Source: Synanceia verrucosa (taxonomy: Eukaryota > Chordata > Actinopteri > Perciformes > Synanceiidae). Taken from it: a stretch of DNA of 64,000 bases. Location of the stretch: NCBI GenBank assembly GCA_029721515.1, contig CM056559.1, positions 4,155,001 to 4,219,000 of the forward strand. Reading direction: 5' to 3'. Positions within the stretch are counted from its first letter, which is position 1, and the number at the start of each line of letters is the position of its first letter. The translations under genes were made by a program, and so were the position numbers. The notes below the pieces were generated by a model. That model worked only from the letters and a program-made list of their open reading frames with translations. It was not told the DNA's origin and ran no database searches. Positions 50,546 to 59,830 of the stretch are shown here, in pieces.

Positions 50546-50597
50546 CACAAAATAATCACTTTCTGTTTTATAACCCGACTGGCACTCAATGAGTTAA
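50546..50597 (+). mobile_element. TTAA-type MITE-like element, copy 8 (right-end fragment)
   Basis: Only the right end is recognisable (ctttctgttttataacccgactggcactcaatgagttaa). The left boundary is uncertain and no matching left terminus was seen in the preceding 500 bases. Confidence 0.6.
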
Positions 50598-53500
50598 AAA
50601 GGAATGGATCATGAATTAGACTGCTATTGTCTGTTGTTGAAATATAATCTCCTCCCTTGCCCCTTCTCCTCTCCTTCTCTCTCTATATATATCTCTGCCT
50701 CTCCCTCCCAATAATCTGCCTGTCTCCTTCACTTGCTCCCTGTCCCCATCCTGCCCTCGCTGTGAGGGTGACAGAGTCATATCCGTCATGTCATCAGAAG
50801 GGAAATGTGAGAGAGCGCTGGGAGGAAACTGGGGGTGGCAACACAATGACGTTACCAGCCGTCCTCGCCTCGGCGCTGGCCTGCCGTGACACTTGCAAGC
50901 GGCTCGTTCTGCACCCCACATTTATCTTCTTTACGGCAGGCTGTCAGTGGCGTCACAGCACACAAGCTCCAGTATTCCCCGCCATAGCAGACATACAGCT
51001 CACCTGAGCGTGGTGTCACTAAAGACAACCTGCTGTATCTATTGGAGTCCACCCAGGCCGCTGCATGCACCCTAGAATACACAGCAAAACCCCTCACAGT
51101 GAAGAGACATACAGTGAAATGAATGGTGATCACAGGTGCAGTGCAGATTTATCTTTGAGGGACTTCTAGCAAGCTCATATGATGAGCTCTGTTCTGCCTC
51201 AGTGCATACCCCCCTTCTCCTGCTAAGATCTATACTCTGAAAGCAAACACAAGGGTAACTCTAGGAGCTGCTCTCAGCCTCTCACTGCATCCATGCTTGC
51301 CTCCAACAAATATCAGATAGAATTCCACTACAAGTATATTTTGGGCAGTGATGTGGTGGGGTCGTATTGACTCTGCATCTGTGTATTTGCTCTCTCTGCC
51401 CCATGCAGATGGAATATATAAATAGATGTGGGAAACAGAATATCTGATTTTGCTGCATTGGTCTGGTTCACATAACAAGCATATATTCAAGCATTTCCAC
51501 CTTGTTTTTTCCCCCAAACTAGTCTCATTCTACTATCAATATCCATGAAGTGAGGAGGGGATGCTATCTGATATCAGCAGATGACTTTTCTCAGGAGCAT
51601 TGAGTTGGTTGATTTGAAACTAACAGGGAAAAAGGAGGATGACACAAGAACAGTTTAGACCTCTTTATGGTGACATGTGTTGATAAGATTGCTGCTTGCT
51701 TCCTACTGTATATATGGGCTGATTAGTGCAAGGAGTACAACACAAGCTCTGTGGGACTGTCAGGCCACTGGTAGCAACACTAAACTGTGTGATGCAGATT
51801 AAATGATTTCCGATGCCGTGGCCAGTCAAGCATGCAGCTCGCTGTACCACCCCACCTCCTGCAGCTCACTCTGTTCGCCTGCACATCGTTCTGAGCAGCC
51901 ATTTTCTTGCCTGCCGCTTCTTTGCACCGTGACAGTAGCCTTGGTATTGAAGATGCATGCTTGTGTGTGGAAAATCAACGATTCAAATCCCAGAACAAGT
52001 AATAAAAATTAAAGAGGAGAACTGGACGATCAATGGTCTAGTTATCTACTGTAGAGGAGCCCTTGAGTTAAGTTAATCTCCACTTGCTCCGGTCAAGTAG
52101 TAGTTAATCAGTAGAAAACTACTGCAATCTCTGTAAATGTGTGAAATCAGATAAGGAAACAGCAGTGTTCTCAAGATTAATGCCTATGTATGGTGTGCAT
52201 GTGAATATAGACACAGCTGTGCACAAAATGTCACACCACAAACTCCCTTCTTTCAAGCTCAAACCAGTTCCTACTCTGAGAAGTGCAGTGAAATGAATGA
52301 ATGGCATCAATTGATTCTCTCTCAAACACTGAAATGTCTTTACCTGCATTGCTGAGCTGATTGAATGGGGCAAAATAAATAAGTGTTTTATTGCTTTAGA
52401 AATGAAGCGGAGGGTGGATGAGAAGGCCTCCAGGTGTCTATGATACACCATGTTGAGAGATGAGTGGATAATTGGAGATGTGCCGCGGGTGCTGCTGACC
52501 TGTAGTGAACACATTGCAGAATCCCTGCATGGCAATGAAGGCGGTCATCACCTCGCGCCACTCCAGCGCTCTCCAGACTGTAACCACACACCACCCAAGT
52601 GATGGACTCAGAGAGCAGAGCGAGGTAATGAAATGGCTGTTATAGCTCACTGTTGGTGTTTTTTAAGGCGTGGCATACCAAGTCAGGATGAGATTTATTA
52701 AATTTCTATTCCATGGGACACTTCATCTGGTCCGGCTTAGGGCAACAGGGTCAAGAGTGCTAGCAGTAAGTGGATGAAGGACTCGTTCAATTTACTCATG
52801 CTCATAAATCCGTGCTAACACACACACAAAAAAAACAATGGGCTTTGATGGTTATTAATGGTGCTCACAAACACATTCACACACATACACACAGTACATA
52901 TCATAATTCTACCGCTGGCTGGGTGTTAGCGAGCCTCTAAGTGACAAATGCCTGAGAGCAGCCCTCCAGAAAAAATCATCACCATCCTGGAAGTGGAACT
53001 GCAGAGTTCAAACGTTCAAGGATGCGATTAAGGCTTTCTTCCCAGCCTGCCGCTACGGCTGTGACACTTGGCTCAGGCCTCCGACCACATAGCCACACTC
53101 ACCGGGAGCCGTTATATACAGTAAATCAAATCACTCCCCTTCATGGTGGCTCACTTTACAAAGCATTATAAGCTGTGCCGTGTTTCTGCAGGGACAACGC
53201 AGGTCTTATTTACACATCTAATTATTATGCATGTATTCATATGATCATCTTCCAAATGAGAATGCTGTTCTATGAAGCTGCTTGGCCTGATGATCATTTT
53301 TAGCAACTGTAAACATGGCACATTACTGTATATATTAGCACAGAGACACACTGATTGCACAACAAGGTGATTTAGAACTACACTGCCAGGAACACTGTCT
53401 TATTATTAGCAAACAGAAACCCAAGGAGTGGTGTTAGCACGTAATGTGCAATAATGTGCAATGTTCCATTTTTCAGTCTCAACCTGTTTCATTTATACCG

Positions 53501-53647
53501 CACAGCAGTGATTATAGTTTTCCGTCTGGTCTCTTGTATGTTTTAAACATTTTTACACTGTTACCTGTATATGCCACAGACTGGATTCAACATGTCAACT
53601 TGTTATTACTATAACAACTATTACCACTGCTGACTAGTTACTTTTAA

Positions 53648-53932
53648 ATAGCGGTGTCCCAATACTACGTTTTCACTTCCGATACGATACCGATATTCCA
53701 GGCTTCCAGAGTGTGCTCAATAAATCCAGCACAACCCAAAAAAATATATTTTAAAGAGCAAAATAAGCACTGGTTTAAATTAAGCATAGGCATATTGAAT
53801 ATAATAAATAAAAAATAAATGAGAAGATCCTGAACAGTGACATATTAGATGCAGGCCGATATAATCCCATACTTGTTTTTTTGCTGATATCAGACCGATA
53901 TCTGATATCAATATCGGATTGGGAAATCCTTG
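53648..53932 (-). mobile_element. hAT-like element, copy B (about 285 bp, inverted)
   Basis: Its complement closely matches the left part of copy A (gatattgatatcagatatcg, ggattatatcggcctgcatct), and its start (gtgtcccaatactacgttttcacttccgatacg) matches the complement of copy A's right end. The middle is shorter than in copy A. Confidence 0.75.
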
Positions 53933-54009
53933 TTTTTAAAGCATTTATTTTTCTATTGTCTTTTTGTTTTACTGATGTTCTCTGCTTCTTTTTTTTTTTT
54001 TTATATATA

Positions 54010-54101
54010 GGCCCTTATTGCTGTTGCACTATCCTTTGCTACAGTAATGTAAATTTCCCCATTGGTGAGATGAATAAAGGTTCATCTTATCTTATCTTAT
54101 C
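54010..54101 (+). mobile_element. LINE-like 3' end with (TCTTA)n tail
   Basis: The sequence taaatttccccattggtgagatgaataaaggttca followed by repeated tcttatcttatctta is the usual 3' tail of a 5'-truncated non-LTR retrotransposon in fish. It lies directly beside hAT-like copy B. The 5' boundary is uncertain. Confidence 0.65.
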
Positions 54102-55423
54102 TCTTAATTCACAGTGGATACTCTGGGAAAAGTAACAGTATATTTTATAAAGTACATCCAGAAGACCTCTAGGTTGCTAGAGTTTCCACACTGAAACACT
54201 GGTTTGGGAGGTGATGGGGTATAGTTTGCAGTCAATACGCTCTTCGACGGGGTTAGATCCCCCAGTTTGTTACAGAGAAGAAAAGGTAGCGAGCTGTCAT
54301 GGCATAGTGATCCATAGAGCAGAATGGGATGGAGATGGTCGAACAAGACACTTATTCACCGGCTCCACCACTCTGAGCGGCGTTACAGCTGCGCTGGACA
54401 ACTGCTGCGTGTGACGGATGTGTGCTCGAGTGTCACGCTCTGGCTGTCCATCTTCACACGTCTCACACCGAGAGACAGCTCATGCATTTTTATCACCGGG
54501 CCTGACCTATCTTCAAGACACTCAGCTCAGTTCACTCTCGAACTATGAGGAACAAGAGGGTGTGTTGCTGAGTGCAAGCAGAAGGTGAGGTGAATTAATA
54601 CAATATGTGCATTTATTTCCTGTTCCTCTTGCAAAATAAAAGCTTGGTACAACCACAGGGCCTCCATGGCCGACAGTACGGGTTTGTGTGTTAGCAGTGT
54701 GTGCAGTTATATTAGTTGAATCTACTTCTGAGTCATTCAACCTTGATATCCCTTCCTTCTATCTGACGCTGTTGTGGGACGGCCAACCACAGGGCAGAGT
54801 GGAGGCAGTGGGACACAGAGTAATTAGACGCTTCCCCAAACACACGACATGAAAACACAGATAAGGCGAAACCATTGTCTCTTCCAGTGGCTTTAAGGCA
54901 TCACAGGCTTGTGTTGTACTCAATCCTTGACTTCCTGTCTGCATTTTGGCATGCTCTTAAGATAATCGAGTTCTGTGGAGATAAGCAAGCCCGTCACATC
55001 CACACTACAACTGAGCCATCCGTCCTACACAGACACAGTTTTTGCTGTAACCGCTGGCTGGGTATTTGCCATTGATCAATAAGGGTTCATTCATTCACTA
55101 TCATCTAATCACCAGGGATTATACAACAGTAATTAGATCCACATTTTCAGTGCGTTGGCCTGCCTCAAACCCTTAATCGTCTGTTTGGGAAACAGAGAAT
55201 AGAGCGAGGCTCATATGTGTGTGTCAGGGGGTGAGCACAGGTGTGTGTTCTGTAGGTGCAGGTGTGTGAGACAGGTGAAAGCCCTGATTGCTTGCTTTAC
55301 CTTTTAGTCGGCATGCTCAATTCATCATACCACTCCTCCCCCACCTCCACACACACTCCTACTATACTGCCATCACAGGTGCACAACAAGCCCCTCAGTG
55401 TTTGAATTCCACCCTCATGGACC

Positions 55424-55455
<32 letters not shown>

Positions 55456-55456
55456 T
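55424..55456. repeat. (TG)n(CG)n(TG)n compound repeat
   Basis: TG units flank a gcgcgcg core, an alternating purine-pyrimidine run in intron 1. Confidence 0.92.
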
Positions 55457-58400
55457 AAATAGTGACCGAGTTTGGAAAATATAAATCATATGAGGAAAGA
55501 CGCTTATCCTTTACTGCCGCCTACCTGTTAGCATTAAACCTCCATGTCTTCCTGTAATAATCTCTCAGCCTCTCTGTCTTTGCCATCGAGGCATCAGGTC
55601 TTTTTCCCTGCTCTGTAAATGTCAGTGGTATGCTTGGCTGAGGCTTAATAAAGCAGAGGTAAGGCGGCGAAAAGTGGTATTTCATCCCGTACATTCTCCT
55701 GGTCTTCCAGCAAGACCAGCCATGTGCATTATGTGACACTGACATTTTCTCTCCCACTGCTTCACTGTGAAAATGTAAAGGCATCAACCAGCGTGGTCCC
55801 GTAATTTAACACAGCTGTGAGTCCTTTATATTTTTGAGTGATCACAGGGCAGTACTTTGGACTTAAAAAGAAACACGCAAAGCTCAAAGTCTATCCTGAA
55901 CGCGTGGAGTGACGGCTGCTGAAATGTGATCCACAGAGTAGCCAGACTTGGCTGTGAAAATATCATAGGAGTTGACAGGCCCTCGTCACTGGTCAAGTAA
56001 CACTTATCGCTCTAACACGCATGCATTCACTGGCCTGTGAGCTCATCCCATTATTAATCCCTGCTCATTCCTTTACTCTTATGATCCCCACGCTTTGTCT
56101 TTGTTCTGCACTCACTTTTAATGTTAAGCAACAAATAAAAAGCAGTGCATTTTGACACGCAGGAAGGCGACTTTCCTGACAGTGATGAGACCGTGGGAGA
56201 CAGTTGAGATCTCAGATAAAGCTTCATCATTACACCAGCCCTATTCCAGCAAATGAAGCGCAATTACAATAACGCTGCCTAAACGCTGCCAACTCATGCA
56301 GAACAATCACATTTGGGGCGAGACATTGCAATGGCTCTTACACAATGACCTCAGCCTGCCTCATCATTCACCTAGACTATTTTAATCTGGGCTTACTTTC
56401 CATTATAGGGCAGTACTTTAAACCTCTCTCATTCAATCATGACCATCAACGGAGCTGTTAGTCTCTGGCTGCTTTGATGATAAAGCCTCATCTTCGGCCA
56501 TTTCCCTTTAAAAGATTGTGTTGTTAAACAACTCCACTCTCAATTTTTGTATCTGATTATAATCGTTGTGCTTCTCTCTCCCCTCTGCCTTTCCCTAACA
56601 CATACACAACCACTCTGGGGGTTTGACTTTCTCTTGACTCAGCAGCGTTACTGAAACCACAGCCCTGCAGGCTGATAGGGAGCTGCACACCGTCTACACC
56701 ACCAAAACTCAACTCCACGGCCTCTTAGACAGATTTAAGTTATATTTCAGCAGCTCTCAGTGTGGACATGATGTCACAGGCTCATACATCACACACAAGC
56801 ATGCAGGAGGTCTCAGAATAGCGAAAGGTCAGGAGTGCATGTCCACTATGCAAAGCATGTTCTCATCCAGCTTCAAAAGCAGCACGGTGGAGTTTAAGAG
56901 ATAACGAGGCAGCTGCTGACTGCTGTGTTCCTGGAAATATCTTCAACTGCAATCAATCGGATTCTTTAAGTGTGCTAACTCTGTTTTCAGATCTGCACTC
57001 TCGCAACCTTGGCAACAACACCCAAGACACTCAGTTTCTCCCTCCATCTCACCTTTTCTCTCCTCTCCTACACACTAGCAGTATTAATCACAGTGCACTA
57101 AACAGTGACTGACGCCATTCACAAGGCCAGGCTTTGTTGGCTCTGCTGCCCAGTGAATACAACTCCAGACCTTTTTGTCTGCCTAAGTGGACTCTTATAG
57201 GAAGCTCCTCCCTCTCCAAGGACCCTCAGATTACCTCTGAAAGAAGCTGGGTGATGGGATGGAGGGGAGGAGGGTAACAGGCAAATGATTGGGAAGATCC
57301 ACTGCTCCTGGGGAGATGTGCACCCTCTCCCTCTGGACAGCCAGCAATGCCATCAGCTACTGCTTAGCAACCAGTGGGTTTGGCTGAGCAGAATGAAAGA
57401 CAGCCAAAAAAGGTAAAAGAAAGAAAAAAAAGATTTAAATCCTGGCAGAAAGGGGACTTGATTTGCTAACTACGGAAGGCAGTAGAAGCGAAACTCGCAG
57501 CTGTGAAGGACAAAAGCAGGAGTTGACAGGTGAAAGAAAAGAAAAATGGGGCCTTGCAGGCACTTGTATTCAGTGACAACAAAAAAAGCTTGGCTTTACA
57601 TACTGCTAGGTTGTACAAACAACACAAAGCAAACACATGTGTGAATCATCACTCACAACATAGAGCTGATATGTTCCACAGTATGATTTCCTCATTGTAT
57701 GATCATGAGCTCTACTTTGTCTGTGCAGGCTGGTGTGTGTGCGCGAAACCACTGTGAAAAGGTGTGTCTTTGTGTCCAATTCAAAAGTAGCACTAAAATT
57801 CAATCAGACTTCAGGTTTATGCATTTTAAAAGTAATACATCTTAATTCCTGCCATCATTCCAGCAGTCACAGGTTGGACCAATCCCAATTGCCATTTCTG
57901 TCACCTCAGCCCTCCCATTCTGATGATTGATGCCAGTCATCACATTAACTCTGCAGTCCAGGCTGTTTTAATTCCTCCATTAAGCCAGTTCTCTCGCAGG
58001 CCAGTGAAGCCTAAGAAACCTTATAAAATCGTAAAAAGAAGACGAAGAAAAAAAAAAGATGCTGACTTAGCACTCGGCTGCAGATAGCTGGACGGAAGGG
58101 GCTGAAGCTATTGGCTGCAGAAATTAAACAGTATCCACCTTATTTGCATCATTATTAAAGTTTAATCAGACTAATGGGAATAATAAACTGGGGCACTGTC
58201 CCAATTTGGATTTAAGCCGGCTTACATTATGGTGCATAATCTCAGCATTCACCTAAAATGAAATGACCAGAGTGGACTCCATCCACTATCGTGCAGGGTG
58301 CTGATCACCTCCAAACAACCACATCTGAGCTATTTCATCTCATATTATACTTACACATCTGAATACACAAAACTAGTTTTGTTTGCATTTATTAAAAACA

Positions 58401-58975
58401 GAGTGGTAACCTGACGCCACTGGAACATCATTCATGGAGATACTGGCCTTAAATTGACTGAATATCAGATAGAAAAACAAACACTGGGATTTTCTAACTT
58501 GTCCTCTTCCATATGTGCATCTCATTCAAAAATGTGTACTTTTTAAAATACACTGCTGCTGCTCCTCCTATCTGTTGCACAAGAAGAAAAATCAGCTCAT
58601 CTCTGCCCTAATATGAACCATCAGCTGCAAGTGGAAGACCTGAATTCAGATGGATTGTGTATACGTTTGACTTTTAAGAATTAAAAAATGAAAAACATAA
58701 AAAAAAATAAATTAATTCAATTCAACTTCATGAGGTTAGTTATTAACAGGAAGACGACATCTAGCAGACTTAACAGCCCTTTAATAAATGACCTGTTTAA
58801 ATGTTTTTCCCTGCAACAAATACTGTAACAAATATTTTCTATTGTTTAAAACTCCAAACTGGGTAAAATGACGGGTGGAGAAAAGGAGCAGCAGTGTGTG
58901 CCACGGTCTGTGCCAAACACAACTGAATATTAATACGCACATAAGGAGAACTTTTACACAACAATGCTTGTTGGG

Positions 58976-58983
58976 CAACTTAC
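58976..58983 (-). promoter_or_regulatory. robo2: splice donor of robo2 exon 1
   Basis: Minus-strand GATG|gtaagttg is a full consensus donor immediately after the signal-peptide codons. Reading through would give KLPNKHC, which does not match the Robo family. Using this donor restores VDGSRLRQED. Confidence 0.88.
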
Positions 58984-59038
58984 CATCAACTTGAAAATAC
59001 AGTAATCCGCCAACAAGGATGACCGCTAGCGGACCCAT
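58984..59038 (-). CDS. robo2: robo2 coding exon 1: start codon and signal peptide
   Basis: This exon encodes 18 residues plus the first base of a split glycine codon. It reads MGPLAVILVGGLLYFQVD, a hydrophobic signal peptide for a type I membrane receptor. The end (LLYFQVDG) resembles the ROBO2b-type leader of mammals, which ends LYVRVDG. The start is supported by a strong Kozak context (A at -3, G at +4) and by an in-frame TAA at 59048-59050, 9 bases upstream. The exon ends GATG|gtaagt, a perfect donor. Joining the final G to the GA that opens exon 2 restores Gly-Ser-Arg-Leu-Arg-Gln-Glu-Asp, the conserved start of mature Robo receptors. That junction, more than the short leader itself, makes the call secure. 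Mammalian ROBO2 also has a longer isoform with another first exon. If this fish has it, that exon lies beyond the right edge and this exon belongs to an internal promoter. Confidence 0.87.
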
Positions 59039-59055
59039 ACTAGCATATTAAACAT
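59026..59055 (-). other. 9-codon upstream ORF overlapping the robo2 start codon
   Basis: The minus strand reads ATG TTT AAT ATG CTA GTA TGG GTC CGC TAG, or MFNMLVWVR then stop. It starts 17 bases before the robo2 ATG in another frame and stops 13 bases inside the coding region. The first ATG has a weak context (T at -3), while the robo2 ATG has a strong one, so leaky scanning is expected. It lies so close to the coding start that any transcript from this promoter should contain it. Confidence 0.6.
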
Positions 59056-59150
59056 CCACGGCGAGCGCGCAAATCCTCGAAATCACTACAGAAAAATATG
59101 TCCGAAAAGAGGCAAGTCTGCTCCGTGTTAGTGGGACTTCTGGAGAGCTC

Positions 59151-59201
59151 CTAGTTACTGACAAAAGCCAGTTTCAGTGTCCAAAAATTGAGAGGATCCA
59201 T
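59151..59201 (-). other. 16-codon upstream ORF in strong initiation context
   Basis: The minus strand reads from ATG GAT CCT to AGT AAC TAG, encoding MDPLNFWTLKLAFVSN. It has G at -3 and G at +4, a strong Kozak context, and ends about 110 bases before the robo2 ATG. That spacing would allow re-initiation. Its presence in the mature mRNA depends on an unmapped transcription start and on no splicing within the UTR. Confidence 0.45.
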
Positions 59202-59212
59202 TTCACAGCAGG

Positions 59213-59239
59213 TCACCCGGAGCTGCTCGGGGTGTTCAT
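59213..59239 (-). other. 8-codon upstream ORF in the robo2 leader
   Basis: The minus strand reads ATG AAC ACC CCG AGC AGC TCC GGG TGA (MNTPSSSG). It has G at -3 but not at +4, a moderate context. It ends 11 bases before the ATG of the 16-codon upstream ORF. Confidence 0.35.
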
Positions 59240-59401
59240 ATCCAGCAAAGCTTGGAAGTGTTGGAGAATTATCCCTCAGATGACCTGCTCAGCCTGTGAG
59301 AGGAGAAACGTAGCCCACAGTAGAAACCAACGCACAGTCTGGCCACCTCTCCGCAGCTCCTCGGCTCCTTACAGGACGCGTCTCTGGCACCTCTCAGATC
59401 T

Positions 59402-59473
59402 TCAGCGATGTCCCCGCACTTCAACACATGGTTCAGCTGAGACTCTGACTGGAAACCAGCCTCCAGCTCTCAT
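59402..59473 (-). other. 23-codon upstream ORF in the robo2 leader region
   Basis: A minus-strand ATG at 59473 opens 23 codons (MRAGGWFPVRVSAEPCVEV...) and stops with TGA at 59402. Its ATG overlaps the stop of the preceding upstream ORF as ATGA. A two-codon ORF (ATG TGT TGA, 59421-59429, A at -3) is nested in another frame. Whether this lies in the transcript is unknown. Confidence 0.3.
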
Positions 59474-59529
59474 GCGTTTTCCCAAAAAGTTGTTTTATTA
59501 CATGAGGAATTAGCTCCCAAAAGACCCAT
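59470..59529 (-). other. 19-codon upstream ORF in the robo2 leader region
   Basis: A minus-strand ATG at 59529 opens 19 codons (MGLLGANSSCNKTTFWENA) and ends in TGA at 59470. The stop overlaps the next ATG in the four bases ATGA. Presence in the mature transcript is unproven. Confidence 0.3.
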
Positions 59530-59830
59530 GTGCTTAGCCTGGGATAAAGCGCTGGAAGTGTACAGTCGTACTACAAGTCAGTTGGACATCCTCCTCCTCC
59601 CTCTGTGCTTCTGCTCGCCGCTAGGAGCGCACGGTTGATGCGCACCCGGCACAGCCCGCAGCCCAGCACACTGGAGGAGACACGGAGCGGTCCGTGAGGG
59701 AAGGAAGTAGGGAGGGAGAAGTCGAGGAGAGCTTGGATCCCTGTCCAAATCTGCCCAGTGTCCTTTTTACTGCTGGTAAGGTGACCATTAAAAGCAGAGG
59801 TGTGCTGGAGTGAAGCATTAACCTACATTA

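Larger units (their letters stand above)
45820..58983 (-). other. robo2: robo2 intron 1 (13,164 bp)
   Basis: The interval runs between the donor of exon 1 and the acceptor of exon 2. It contains three TTAA-type MITE copies (48367-50597), a hAT-like element (53648-53932), a LINE-like tail (to 54101) and a TG/CG microsatellite (55424-55456). Stretches 45856-48366, 50598-53647, 54102-55423 and 55457-58975 show no gene and no exon-like reading frame that I recognise. The last of these has a patch rich in POU and homeodomain-type sites near 58142. Confidence 0.8.
59039..59830 (-). promoter_or_regulatory. robo2: presumed robo2 5' UTR and promoter region
   Basis: The stretch directly upstream of the start codon is clearly richer in CpG than its flanks. 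I counted roughly 30 CG dinucleotides between 59041 and 59720 in an otherwise AT-leaning window. It includes GC-rich runs such as gcgcacccggcacagcccgc near 59640. No convincing TATA box was placed, so a dispersed CpG-type promoter is the reasonable inference. The transcription start cannot be fixed from sequence. Several short upstream ORFs lie in the proximal 500 bases and are listed separately. Confidence 0.55.

Noticed and set aside
170..50597. Regularly recurring short repeat that might suggest a CRISPR-like array
   Set aside because: Copies are tens of kilobases apart, have inverted ends with TTAA borders, and lie in a vertebrate intron. They are transposable elements.
59621..59818. 65-codon minus-strand frame upstream of robo2
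   Set aside because: It is Ser/Leu/Pro-rich in CpG-rich promoter DNA, has no family match, and its position fits non-coding leader or promoter.
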